Origin: Dentipellis sp. KUC8613
Taxonomy: Eukaryota; Basidiomycota; Agaricomycetes; Russulales; Hericiaceae
DNA length: 64,000 bases
NCBI GenBank assembly: GCA_002286715.1
Contig: NSJX01000080.1
Coordinates: 7,155 to 71,154 of the forward strand
Direction: 5' to 3'
Shown: positions 24,125 to 34,875 of the stretch, one piece after another
Layout of the letters: each line of letters opens with the position of its first letter
Numbering within the stretch: position 1 is the first letter of the stretch
Notes under the pieces: model-generated
Told to the model about the DNA's origin: nothing
Database searches by the model: none
What the model saw: only the letters and a program-made list of their open reading frames with translations
Position numbers and translations under genes: made by a program

Positions 24125-26367
24125 ATGGCCCCGCCACATAACTCGATGCACAATACGGGGTTCGTTTTGTTGCTCTTTCGGCAGCTTTTCCTGTATCTGA
24201 CTTCCCTTGACTTCAGGCTTGCGGAAATCTACGCTTCTTTGCCATCTGATGCGAAGCTGGACTTGCTGGACAGACTGCTTCCATTGGTCGACGCCATCGC
24301 AGACCAGACGAGTCATGGCCTCCTTGACTCCGTGAAATTGCTAGGGAATTGCTTCGCTGGAATGCCCGATCTGGACTATGACGGCAAGACTGCTGAGCTT
24401 GCGGGCCTCTGGGACGGATACAACGCCGCGCAAATTCGCGGCCTTAACAAAGACGCAACGCGACGTGCGGAACTGCTCCGAGAATGCATCGAAAGCGTGC
24501 TGACTGACTGGCTGAACGATATATGGTCGGTTGCGTACGAGTTTCAAACGGAATTCGAGCTGGTGCACAAGTGTCTCAAATTCGCGGCGGATACGGTGGG
24601 AAAAGTCGCAACCACCAAACACTCTGCGTGAGTTTGTCGTCTTTTGTCTTTAGGGTTATTAATGATTCTTCTAACCATGGCTCGCAGTTGTGATTGCTTC
24701 TGCTCAACATATAACCTGATTTTGACGCTGGAGCGAAGGAAATCGAAAGGTTCCGTCTGTATGTTTCACTTGAGGAGCATAGAAAGCTTTTATTTGCCGC
24801 TGCTGTGGGTATGGAGAGATATGATCCTGACAATGCTTTCATACGGCCAAGAACGTCACAAAAAGCTCCTGCCAGAAATGTTGGACGATATCCGACGCGC
24901 AGTGGGGTGGGGTGGACTAGAATATCTGTCGAATGGGGGAATCAAGTGTAAGCGTATGAGTTCTAACACTAAAGCCGTCACTAATCACATATCTATTGTT
25001 TAGTTGACGACCACGATGAAACATATGGCCCGGCTTGCGAGAGCGAGTGGCTTAGGGAACATCGCAGGTCTATCGAGACGTTGACACCTCGTTTGGCCCC
25101 GAACCGGCCAGAATACTGGTCGGCAGCGATCAAAGCCAGTATGCCGGATTTGCTCGCATGCATCGATGCGCAGATGCTCGACTATTTCAATGAACATCCC
25201 GACCAGGCACTGTATCGAAGGATCCTACGCATGACGACTCCGAGTCGTCGAGAGGCCGTCGAGAATCAACTCCGTCGCACCTTGTATGACTACGCCTACC
25301 TGAGCTCTGACTGCTTTGCTGTTGCTCTGGACCTATTTACACAAGACCGGGTCTTCGACAAAGTCTTTGAATTGCTGTTCAAGGGCGCGCATCTTCTCCG
25401 ACTTCGCGACAAGCCGATCTACCAGCACGCCGTCACCGCACTCGCTCTGGAATGCAGACAGCCCTCTAGTATGCTAGACACAGTACTGCCTCGGAAAGAA
25501 CTTCCCGGTATATTGCTAGCTATCGTCGAGAAAGAACTCCTTGATACAGTGCGTAGTATCCACGTACACTTGCTGTACGTCTTCTCTGGACTTGACAACA
25601 AAGTGCATGCCAAAGAACTGCAGAACATTCTGGGACTACAGCCGGGTAGTCCGACGCGCCAATCTCGCCTGGAAGCGTGGATTGCTGCTGTTGCAACGTC
25701 TCAGACATTGGATTGGAGGGTAGTAGCAGCAATGGCATTGGGTTCACCCCTTCCCCTTCGTTCATATCTGTCGACAAACGTCCAGGGCGAATCCGATGAA
25801 TTCGATGAATTCGATGAAGCAGACGAATTTGACGAAGGGGACGAATCTGACTATGACACGGACGACACGGACTTTGCTTCGAATGCTATTCCTGGCCTAG
25901 AGGTCGAGCCAGTGGTTCGCATCCAGACACTTGACAGAAGGGATGCGCTCATTCCCGAGGATCTCCAAGACTTAGCGGATATCTTGAAGCCAGAGATACA
26001 TCATCGTTTTGTGGAATGGGTACAGGTTTTGAGGGAGCTTCCGTGTTGTACGGATACTGTGTCACGTGTCTATCAAGAGATGATTTCACGCATGTCGTTC
26101 TTGGCTAGCGGAGATGTCGTAGAGGGGTTGGCCAATCGGTACGTTGCCGTGTATGCTCCAGGTATGATCAGAGTGCTCATTGCTGGGGATAGGATCTCGA
26201 AAATGTCCTCCCACGACACGTATATTGTCCATGCCATTCGTAATCTACGTACGTTCGTGGTTTCAATGGAAAGGGATAGGATCAAGAATTCGGCCAAGGC
26301 AGCTGTTGTCGCAGGGTTCCACCGCCTTCCCCCAGGTCAAGTTTTGCCAGCTGGAAACCATGAGTAG
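24125..26367 (+). CDS. Unknown protein, first of a tandem paralogous pair
   Basis: About 650 aa over several exons; no known domain recognised. After a short first exon (MAPPHNSMHNT) the protein reads LAEIYASLPSDAKLDLLDRL, then DWLNDIWSVAYEFQTEFELV, LLWVWRDMILTMLSYGQE, LPEMLDDIRRAVGWGG, FKGAHLLRLRDKPIYQHAV, and EKELLDTVRSIHVHLLYVFSGLD. An acidic Glu/Phe/Asp repeat lies at about 25790-25890. The order is collinear with the next gene, so the two arose by tandem duplication. The final coding exons (YVAVYAPG through VLPAGNHE) are divergent. Composition suggests a helical, soluble, lineage-specific protein; I cannot assign a function. Confidence 0.6.
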
Positions 26368-26698
26368 CAATGAGAGGAATGCTCTTCAGTAGCCTAGTTT
26401 CATAACGCTGCAAATAAATGTGGCACAAACATCGTCATGTCCACGAATTTCTTGTGTGTTTGAACCTAGAGCCCATGGACTCGTTCCCCCACTAGTGTCT
26501 GTCGACTGAAATTACCTGTGCGCGCCTAATTACTCAAATCAGTCACGTGGTAACGCGTGTCGGAAATCGCGTCAAGCGCTCGTCTGCCATAGTCCTTCAC
26601 TTCATTACCGTTGCACCGCGCCCCATATCGATATCCTCACTCATCTGAAGGAAAAACATATCGCACACAAGGGTCAAACACGCAGGACATATATCGCG

Positions 26699-28851
26699 AT
26701 GTCTTTACCTGAAGACACGAAGCACAGCGCGAAGTGCGATCTTCTTTGTCGCTAGCATCACTCCGGACTGACGAGGTTAACCGAGCATCAGCTTTCGCAA
26801 GATATACGAATCTTTGCCGTCAGATGCAAGACAAGAATTGCTGGAGAAACACCTCTTCCCGCTTCTTGATCGCGTATCGGGCTCTATGGCACAGGAGGTC
26901 GTCAACTCCGCGGCGCGATTGGAAAGGCGCTTTGTGGGGATGCCAGATCTCAATTTCCTTGCCAAGGCCCAGGAGATCGAGGGCTTGCTGAAGGAGCTGG
27001 AAGCAGACGGAAAGCGCGCGTTCTTGAAGGAGAGGTCGCGGCGGAACGAGCTGCTGCTCGAGCTTTTGGACACCGTGTCGGTCTGGCTAAGTGATATCTG
27101 GTCGGTCGCGTGCGAGTACAAGACGGAGTTCGCGCTGGCGCATCGGTGCTTGCGCTTGATCACAGACGCGCTCGACGGCCTCAATAATGGTGGGAACGGG
27201 TGAGTCTATTCCGCCAGCATCTGTGAATCCCAGTGCACATGCCGTCACAGATGTAAATGTTTCCTCCACAATATGAATGTCTCTGTCGTCATCAAGCGGA
27301 TCAAGACAGGGAAGACGGTGCAATCTTTCCATCTCAAGGGGGCATTCAATGCAACTGTTGTGCTACTCTGGGTATGGAGAGATCTGATCTTGACGATGCT
27401 CACGTACGGCACAGAGAATCAGAAGAAATATATCCCAGAAATGCTTGAAGACATTCAAGCAGGCATGGGCTGGATTGGCCTGCCCCGGCTACTCATGGGA
27501 GGCAAAAAATGTAAGCCTATTCAACATGCGCACGTCCAGTGTCAATATCTTCATATTTCTGCACAGTCGACAGTAGTGACGATGACGAAGAGTTCACCGA
27601 CTGCGGAGACGATGAAGAAGAATGGTATGACGAGGACGCCGACGAACTCAACGCACGTTCCTCAATCTCGTGTCCCGTCCACCCAGATCACTGGCCCACA
27701 GCCATGAACGGCCACTTGTCCACGCTGGCCGGGCTCATCAACACACACCTGGTCAGCCTTTTCAAAGCAAGCCCCTCCAAGCCCCTCTACCTCACGATCC
27801 AAAAAACGCCACTCCTGCACTGGAACTCCCTCCGATCACAACTGCTCTCGATCCTGCGCGAGCACGCCTATTCCAGCCCGGACTCCTTTGCCGCCGCACT
27901 CGACATCTTCTCCTACGAGAACCACAACGAGCAGGCGCTCATGCTCCTCGACAAAGGCGCGCACCTCCTGCGTCCGCGCGACGCGCCGATCTTGCAAACC
28001 GCCGTGATCATGCTGAGCCAGAACCGGCTCCTGCGCACGCGCATGCTCGCGCTCGTCGAGAAGGAACTCTCCGACACGGTGCGCAACATCCACGCCGCGC
28101 TGCGCACGCTCTTCTCGGGCATCGACGCGCCCGTGCACGTCACCGAGGCGAAGGCGATCCTCAAGCTCGCCGCGGACAGCAGCGCGCGGCAGGACCGCAT
28201 CGACCAGTGGATCGAGGCGGTCACGACGCCGGGCTCCGCAGCGCCGAACCCGTTCGCGTTCGCCGCGCTCATGATGGGGCTTCCGCTGCCGGGTTCGGAG
28301 GACGCGTCGGGTGAGGCGGATCCGTTAGGCCTGCTGGATCTGGACGACTCGGACCCGGAGCTGGAAGACCTAAGGGATGAGTTTAGGCCGAAGATGCAGG
28401 AGCGCTTCCGGGGCTGGCTGCATGCGGCGTCGTCCATCCCCGGCGGCGCGGCGATACAGCTGCAGGTCTTCCAAAAGGCGGTGGGCGCCATGCCGTTCCT
28501 GGTGGGCCCGGACATCGTCGAGGAGATGCTCAACCGGTATGTACAATAATAGCCTGTGAATATGATCAATGCGAGTGATGCTAACATGCTTGCAGGATCT
28601 CGGATAAGCCTAACAAGCACTACGTCGGCGACGCACTCGACGCGCTGCACTCCTTTGCGAAGGCGCAGCGCAGGAAGCTGGCCAAGAAGCAAGCGAAGGC
28701 GGCGCATTCTGGGAAGAACCGCCGCAGCGATACGGCTTCGGCCTCAGGTTCTGGGACGGCTGCAGGACCAAGTGCAGGCTTGTCGCCAGGCGTGATATCG
28801 TTCACGCTTCCAGCGTTTCACTCATTTGGCGGCATCGAAGACGTGGACTAG
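26699..28851 (+). CDS. Unknown protein, second of a tandem paralogous pair
   Basis: Collinear with the preceding gene: FRKIYESLPSDARQELLEKH, VWLSDIWSVACEYKTEFALA, LLWVWRDLILTMLTYGTE, IPEMLEDIQAGMGWIGLP, DKGAHLLRPRDAPILQTAV, EKELSDTVRNIHAALRTLFSGID. Exon 1 encodes MSLPEDTKHSA, then a 58-bp intron. The last exon (after about 28595) is ISDKPNKHYVGDALDAL with a Lys/Ala-rich basic tail, ending at the TAG 28849-28851. It is GC-richer in its second half than its sister. Function is unknown. Confidence 0.62.
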
Positions 28852-31640
28852 GACCGGGCAGAGCTTTCTGCTCTCGTGCGTAATTCTCCTCCTAATAGTT
28901 CCGTCGCCTTACTGACACCATCTCCCAGATTTGCACCTAAATTGTATTGATAGCGCTTTCGACTTTGTTCTTACCTCTACCCTCTTCGCCTCCACGGACT
29001 CACGGACTTCCGCCGGCTGCGCGTGCAGCAGGCCTATCATACGTCGCACCTAATCGCACCATCGTACCATCGCAGCATCGCATCGTAGAATATTCTTTTG
29101 CCTGTATTGCACTTGTAACGCTGACATATATGCATTCTCGTTGAGGTCAATGTACATCCTTTCGCATCATACGGCCGATGGACGACCATACGGCGTCAAA
29201 GAAGTCTCACCATGCGTTCCTCTGCAAGTGCTCAGGGAAGAGTCGAATGGGCCGCCGGCGTCGAGCCAAGCCCGTACAGTGTGCTGTGGTCAAGGACATC
29301 AGTGCGAAGACCGACGACGCAGAAGAACCCCTACACCCTGCACAGGCACACTCAAGCAGGCAGACACCTCTCACATCAAGGCCAAAAGCCGCAGCGCACT
29401 GATATACATGTGCGGGGTAGAATCACCTCCGCTGTGAACCACGCTTCTAAAATCAGCATTCGCGCTCGAAGCTACCGGGTCCGGCATACCAAATCCTACG
29501 ACCAACCGCAAAATGGAGATAATTAATTGCCTCCGAGCACGGAAGCGGGGCCGGGGGATGGAATATGCAAAATGGTTGCCATCATCGCCGTTACAGTGTT
29601 TACGGCATGCGCACACCTGGGTCCTGATGGCAGTGGCAGGCCGGCCAGTGAGCGGTCGGAGACGGTTCGGTCTCGCACTGCGTCCGACTCGGTGGGATCG
29701 AACGCTCCAGTTCGACCAAGTTGGATCGCCCGTCCGCTGCGTCTGGTCGTCAGGAGGAATCTGGGCTCTGGACGTTTGAACCCTGGAGCAATCAAAAGCC
29801 CCGGATTGATCACGATGGCGATCGTGGATTCTGGCATCCGGCCGCAGGCTGAAACGCATTTTGTCACTGCACGGGCCCCATTGACCTCATGGGACGTTTG
29901 GAAGGGAGAACTTTCGACGCAGCATGTGCGGTCTGGTGTCCTGAATTACGGGCATAGAAATGATATATTTGTTAGCGGCTCGAAGTCAAATTTTTCTGGA
30001 CAAAACGAAGATATAGCCATGAGGTTCTGAGAAAGTGATTCATGAGAAGGAAACACCGCATTCGCGTTTACTCTGGCGATCTCGGTGGATAAGCGGCAAA
30101 CAAACTGAAAACCTGCAGTTGTCACCACACCTACACCTTCGCGCGGGCAGCAATCTCACGGAAAATTCCGAGTCACCTGGATGGAGCGAGAGAGGGCCAG
30201 GAACGTTATCCAGAGAAAAGGTATGCGGACCTTGTCGGCATTTTCATCAAGGTGGAGCCTGAGTCCTGAAAAACTACTTCCAGTCGGCCTCCGCCTGCTC
30301 AAATAACAAATAACAACATTCACGCCCCCCTGGTAAATGAATAACGTACTGGCATCCCGCTCTGGACCCGCCCTTGAGTACTTCCGTCTTCGAGTGGGCG
30401 AACGGACGTGTAAAGCTGCAGCTGATCATGAAGCACGCCAGGATAAGTATCTATTCAAATACCCGCCTGTCCGCGATGCTTTCCGTATGGAACATGGCAA
30501 GAGCTCAGCCTGAGCAATCCAGGGTCCAAGCGCCCGTCGTCTGCATTTGACGACATGTCGAATTTAATTTTCGGGAGATTGACAGAAGGCACGCAAACAC
30601 TGACCGCATTCTGATGCCAGCTCCAGCTCACTGACAGGCCGCAGCGTGAGGGCCTAGGCGTCGACGACGCTGTCAGGCTGGAGTATCTAGAGCTCGATAT
30701 GCCTCCCAGTAGTACTAGTCCTGCGTAGCGCTGGCCGTAAGAAAGATTTCACTGACACGTCACGATCCAACAAGTCAGAACCCACCGCATGGAGAAGGGC
30801 TCGAAATTGACAATGATATACACCGGCCGTTGATGCAGTCACGGTGATGGGTACTTAACTTGATGGAAGCGGGCTGCGTGCCAAGCGCTACAGTATAAGC
30901 GGCGGTGCATCAAGTAAATGCGCAGGGGACGATTCAGAATTGCAGGGAAAGGCCCCGAGTGACGAGTCCGCGACGATACCGGCCCATCTCATGCGAAAAT
31001 TTTTGAGTACAGTATAGTGGGATGCGTGGCAGCGCGCCGGCTATGTGGGCCCAGCCAGCCATTGAATCGTCGGTGGTGCTGTGAAGTTGTCAAGATGAAA
31101 CATTCGAAGGATGTTATAGCTATAGTTATCCCGGTCCAAACATACGAACATGATCATTCAATTTACCGGCAAATCGTCAGTCCGCTTGCTAGCCGTGGCA
31201 CTGCCTGCACCGTGTCAAGAAGCACAACAGCGACGTACTATGCTGTACCCCGAAATGGAACGCGGTGGGCTAGAAGTGGAACATGGCTTCACTAGCTCGT
31301 TATACTCCAAAACAAAGGCCCTATGTGATGCATATAGTCATTCTAAGCATGTTTCCTTCTTTTCAAATTTTTTTATGCAGAGGAAATACTGCCAGAGAGA
31401 TGCCGGAGTAGAGGTCGCTCTGCCTGCGAGGAGGCATGGTCTTGTCACAATCAGTCACGCTTTGTCAGCTCGCGCCAGTGTCATGGATTCCCGTCGACAG
31501 CAAGTGAAGTCGAAGTCGGTGAAAGGATGATATTGAAGTCATTATATACATTGCAGTCGTGAAATTATGCCTGACTGCAGGCAGTAAGGATTATACATGA
31601 AGGGCATTAAATCATTAGTAGATGAGTCAATTTCAAAAGA
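28852..31640. other. Gene-poor region flanking the pogo locus
   Basis: About 2.8 kb. Frames up to 167 codons occur on both strands (29371-30030), but they overlap each other, have no recognisable domain and look random. The stretch may contain the 3' flank of the pogo-type element; I could not find its terminal repeats. Confidence 0.45.
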
Positions 31641-32390
31641 TTAATCTGGGAAACTCGAGCTTGAGGCCATGGCGTGCGACGAATGGCCAGAGCCTGAAGT
31701 GTATGTAAACGAGAGTGGTTGGCTGTATCGGAGATAATTCAGACCAGTATCTTCATGTAATAGTGGGGTATAGTTTGAGGTGTGCACTTGTGGATGATTT
31801 GCGACTTGTGAAGGACCCATTTGACTGTATCCATGAAATACGGCTGGGTCGGGTGCTATGGTTCCACCACGGAACCCTGGGTCGGGTGAGGCAGTCTCTT
31901 GGAATGATTCGGGGAGCTGTAGGAGTCCATGCTGCATTGGGTTGATAGGTGGCTGCACCAGTGTCCGTGTTCGGCTACCTGGCGGCCACAGTGACGCAAA
32001 TCGAGGATCCAGACGAAGAGCTGGGCACTCGTGGAACCGGACCTCGATGCAGTGACGGAGATCCTTCATGTTTCCATCTTCAGAAAGAGAAAGAGCCCAT
32101 GCGACATCCAGCAGATCGGATTTTGGCATAGCCTTCAGCAGTTTACGACCCGTGAAGTTGATTTTATCGCGGCCAACAGAGCGACGTTTGAGCATATCTG
32201 CGAGAGCGACGGCTTTTTTATCGCTATTCTGCTGCTTCCGGGCCTGCTTTTCAGCTCGTTGGATGGCCTGTTCATGCACAATCTTCTTTCCCTCTGCACT
32301 TGAGATAATGCCACTAGTAACATGGACGTTACGACGCTTTTTGGTTGTTTTTGAATTAAGCTGCCGTTGAAGTCCTTCAATATGTCCGCG
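31641..32390 (-). pseudogene. 3' part of a pogo-like transposase gene, separated by insertion
   Basis: Minus-strand frame reading RGHIEGLQRQLNSKTTKKRR at its start, then HVTSGIISSAEGKKI, a Lys/Gln-rich helix, and KINFTGRKLLKAMPKSDLLD with VAWALSLSEDGNMKDLRHCI, a SAP-like segment. It ends in a Pro/Ser-rich tail at 31641. This is the C-terminal layout of agaricomycete pogo/DDE_1 transposase-like proteins, where a Lys-rich tail follows the DDE core. The DDE core is missing here and lies on the same strand 21 kb away (56142 to 53779). The break falls at the GTCCGCG repeat, so the gene was split by the mobile element. Confidence 0.8.
32384..32390. repeat. Target-site duplication, left copy (GTCCGCG)
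   Basis: GTCCGCG is repeated exactly at 53779-53785. Joining the pogo gene across one copy restores a continuous, family-like reading (THCVLARG followed by HIEGLQRQL). KDZ/Zisupton elements are reported to make 8-bp duplications; an eighth base would differ here. Confidence 0.75.
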
Positions 32391-32423
32391 CACACAATGC
32401 AGTCGATCAGGTACATGTTAGAC
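32391..32423 (+). repeat. Left imperfect terminal inverted repeat
   Basis: Starts CACACAATGCAGTCGA and ends with AGGTACATGTTAGAC. The reverse complement of the right end starts GACTTAGTTCAGCGA and ends with AGGTAACATGCTTGAC. CAG, CGA and the AGGTA(A)CATG core are shared, with a 6-7 bp length difference between the two blocks. Confidence 0.6.
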
Positions 32424-32470
32424 GGTAGACCCCACCTGACAACGGGTTAAGGTACCTTGACCAGTCGATC

Positions 32471-32839
32471 TGGGCCCATGTACATAGTGATAGTGTATAC
32501 CAATGAATGGGCCCATGCCCTCCATCTTCCATTCTGGTATGTTGGGCCCACGCTCCCCATCTGGCCTTCTGTCATGTTGGGCCCAAGCCTCCATGATTCT
32601 GATTCCATTGGGTGGGCCCACGCCCGTCTAGTATGGTAGATAGCCGCAATGTACCTGGCTGGGCCCATAGTGTCATACCTCCTTACGCATTGATGGGCCC
32701 ACAATCAGGACTATCATTCTTGATTCGTGGGCCCAATGAATGCTGTCTCATGTATGGTGGTTGGGCCCATGGCCAGTCTGTACCGTCGGACATAGGTAGG
32801 CCCAGGATATCGCGATATCGTGTGGGATAGATGGGGCCA
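32471..32839. repeat. Left subterminal array of TGGGCCCA palindromes
   Basis: Nine exact TGGGCCCA copies start at 32471, 32508, 32543, 32578, 32613, 32660, 32694, 32728 and 32762, followed by degenerate ones at 32797 (TAGGCCCA) and 32832 (TGGGGCCA). Spacing is 34-37 bp with one 47. The DNA between the copies is not repeated. This looks like regularly phased protein-binding sites, a usual feature of large DNA transposons whose transposase binds subterminal repeats. Confidence 0.85.
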
Positions 32840-33569
32840 CCCTCGGGGACTGACTTAGACAGATTTGTTGCTGCTGTGAGATTGCCCGTCCCAGACCAGT
32901 CGTCCTTCCGTCCAGGGTGCGACTCGACGAATGAGAAGAAAAGAAAGAGCCTGCTACAAACAAAACGCGGTTCAATCCGACGAATTCATGAAGGATTGCA
33001 GCGTTCAGTTGTTATTTCCATTGTTTTATGTCGGAATTCTCACTTGATAGGCAACTCCTTTTTTTTTGACGAACCAAGAGAGAGATTGACTGGTATATAT
33101 GGGGTAATCGACCTTGCTCAGAAAAAATATGAAAAGGCTCTAAGCACCTCGGCTCAGGAGTTTAGCTAGCTTCTGGCCGAAGATGTCGCACTCATTAGCC
33201 GCGGGTATTCTGTGCTATAAGCACGACCACAGAGATGCCCGCGGGTATACGATGACATGGGGTAGGGTCTCCTTACTCTCGAGGCAGGTTATGGAATCGT
33301 GCATAGTCATACATTTATGAATTGGAGTGAAACATATCCATGGTTTATGCTACACTGTATGGGTCAATCAACCCAAGTTTCGCTCGCGAGAAATATCTCG
33401 GACCATGATATTCCCGCGGGCATTGTTTTTGTGTGAACAGGTCACAGTTTCGTATGCCTGTGGGTACCTTTGAAATTGCATAACAGACGCCATAACTACA
33501 GATCGTATGTCACGCAATAGCATAAGTAATCATTATCGCTGGAAGCCGGTTACAAGAGAGTCATGGCTA
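32840..33569. other. Left element spacer with CCGCGGG palindromes
   Basis: No gene is seen. It contains AGCCGCGGGTATT (33198), ATGCCCGCGGGTAT (33235) and TTCCCGCGGGCATT (33411), the first members of the dispersed palindrome family. Confidence 0.6.
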
Positions 33570-34644
33570 CTAATTTGCTCCGGTACTCTCCTGTCGAAGG
33601 AGCCAGAGCCTGCGCAATTCTAAAGCCTCCAGCTTGACATCCCTGGTCATCTCGTACATAGCCATGTTCATTTTCATCATGTGTGTGACACGGGCCTGCT
33701 CTGCAGCAATAGCCTCTCGGGATACTATGAGAGGGAACCTGTTCAGGTTTGAAGGCGGCCACAGAATTTCCTCCCAAGGCAAATGGGGAGTAACCTTTGA
33801 GAACGTTATTCGGCGGGATACACAAAGTGAGTGTATGCACGTACCAATTCTGGTTGAGGTGTGGGGTGTTCGTCCCTCACGAATCGTGAGGCTGACCTGG
33901 GTTTCGCCTCTCCGAGAATCTCAATGGAGGGAGACCTGCGTCTGCCCTCGGTCCCATCTTCTCCCTCGGTGCCACTAACGTATCGTGGAGACTCTATTTA
34001 CATGTATAATGCTCGTGAGCGTAGAATACACAGAAGGGTTTCGCTGACAAACCTGCTCCTTCATCCTTAGCTTCCGTCTCACTAAGGTGAATGCCCGCGG
34101 GCATCGCTGTCGGGATCGATGGCTCGATAGAATGCTGATCTTGAGGGGCAGGAGATTGACCATCCCGTTCTAAAAATGATAGGCCTTGTTAGTCACTGCT
34201 GCCCACCTGTGAGATACCTTGTTACCTATTTTCTGTTGAGTGAAGTCGAACGACCATAGTCAGTAGGAGGACAAGATGAACTATGAAGGCTAACCGAAAA
34301 TTGATCGATTTGATCAGCACCCAGTGCAATTCTAAACATATCCTCTGGCGATAATTCATCTCCCTATTGAAGTTGAGACTGCATTTATGTCCAGGATCGA
34401 CGGAGATGTGTAAAATGCTTACTAGCTCATCCTCCTCCATCTTGACATCCATCGTGGTGGGCAATGTGCCATCAGACGCATCTGCCATCCCTTCTTGCGG
34501 AATAAAAGGCTGCAGCGGCTGCCCATGGATCGCCTGCAAATGCGATGGGGGAGGTTCCTCAGTCAGAAGTCGTACCATGTCCATCACGTCCATTTCGACG
34601 TCATCTTCGTTTACTGTAGGTTCAAGCGTCGAGTCAGATGACAT
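33570..34644 (-). CDS. Element accessory gene 1, small acidic protein of unknown function
   Basis: Minus-strand gene with at least five short exons. It starts MSSDSTLEPTVNEDDVEMDV; the first exon ends before a gtaagc at about 34424. Later exons give GDELSPEDMFRIALGADQID, a Pro/Gln/Ser-rich stretch with TAMPAGIHLSETEAKDEG, then RRRSPSIEILGEAKPRS, and the last exon encodes LPWEEILWPPSNLNRF with a helical end HMMKMNMAMYEMTRDVKLEA. The stop is at 33570. AMPAGI is encoded by a perfect ATGCCCGCGGGCAT palindrome (34091-34104). It is divergent from the next gene with 231 bp between starts, probably a shared promoter. Exon borders in the middle are uncertain. No domain is recognised. Confidence 0.55.
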
Positions 34645-34875
34645 CGGGCGTTTGAAATCCGGCCTGGAACCTACGGGACATGATGCAGCTCTCGTTGAGG
34701 TGTGATACTAGCTGGAGAGATGCGCTGGTGATGATTGAATTCGCGCCCACGTGATCTTGGCGCGGCGCGTCCGTGGAGTTGCCAAACTCTAAGTCGACTC
34801 GGTCATCTAAGGTCTCATCAATCATCTCGTCACCGCTAGCTCTTCACTTCCTCATTTTTCCATACATCGCTCAGC

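Noticed and set aside
29371..30030. Overlapping 162- and 167-codon frames on opposite strands
   Set aside because: Protein-unlike composition, mutual overlap and no recognisable motif.
32392..32400. Alternative left boundary at about 32400, because ACACAATG also occurs near the right end (53792)
   Set aside because: It would leave an odd duplicated peptide in the joined pogo protein and no matching direct repeat. GTCCGCG gives a family-like join and coincides with inverted repeat ends.
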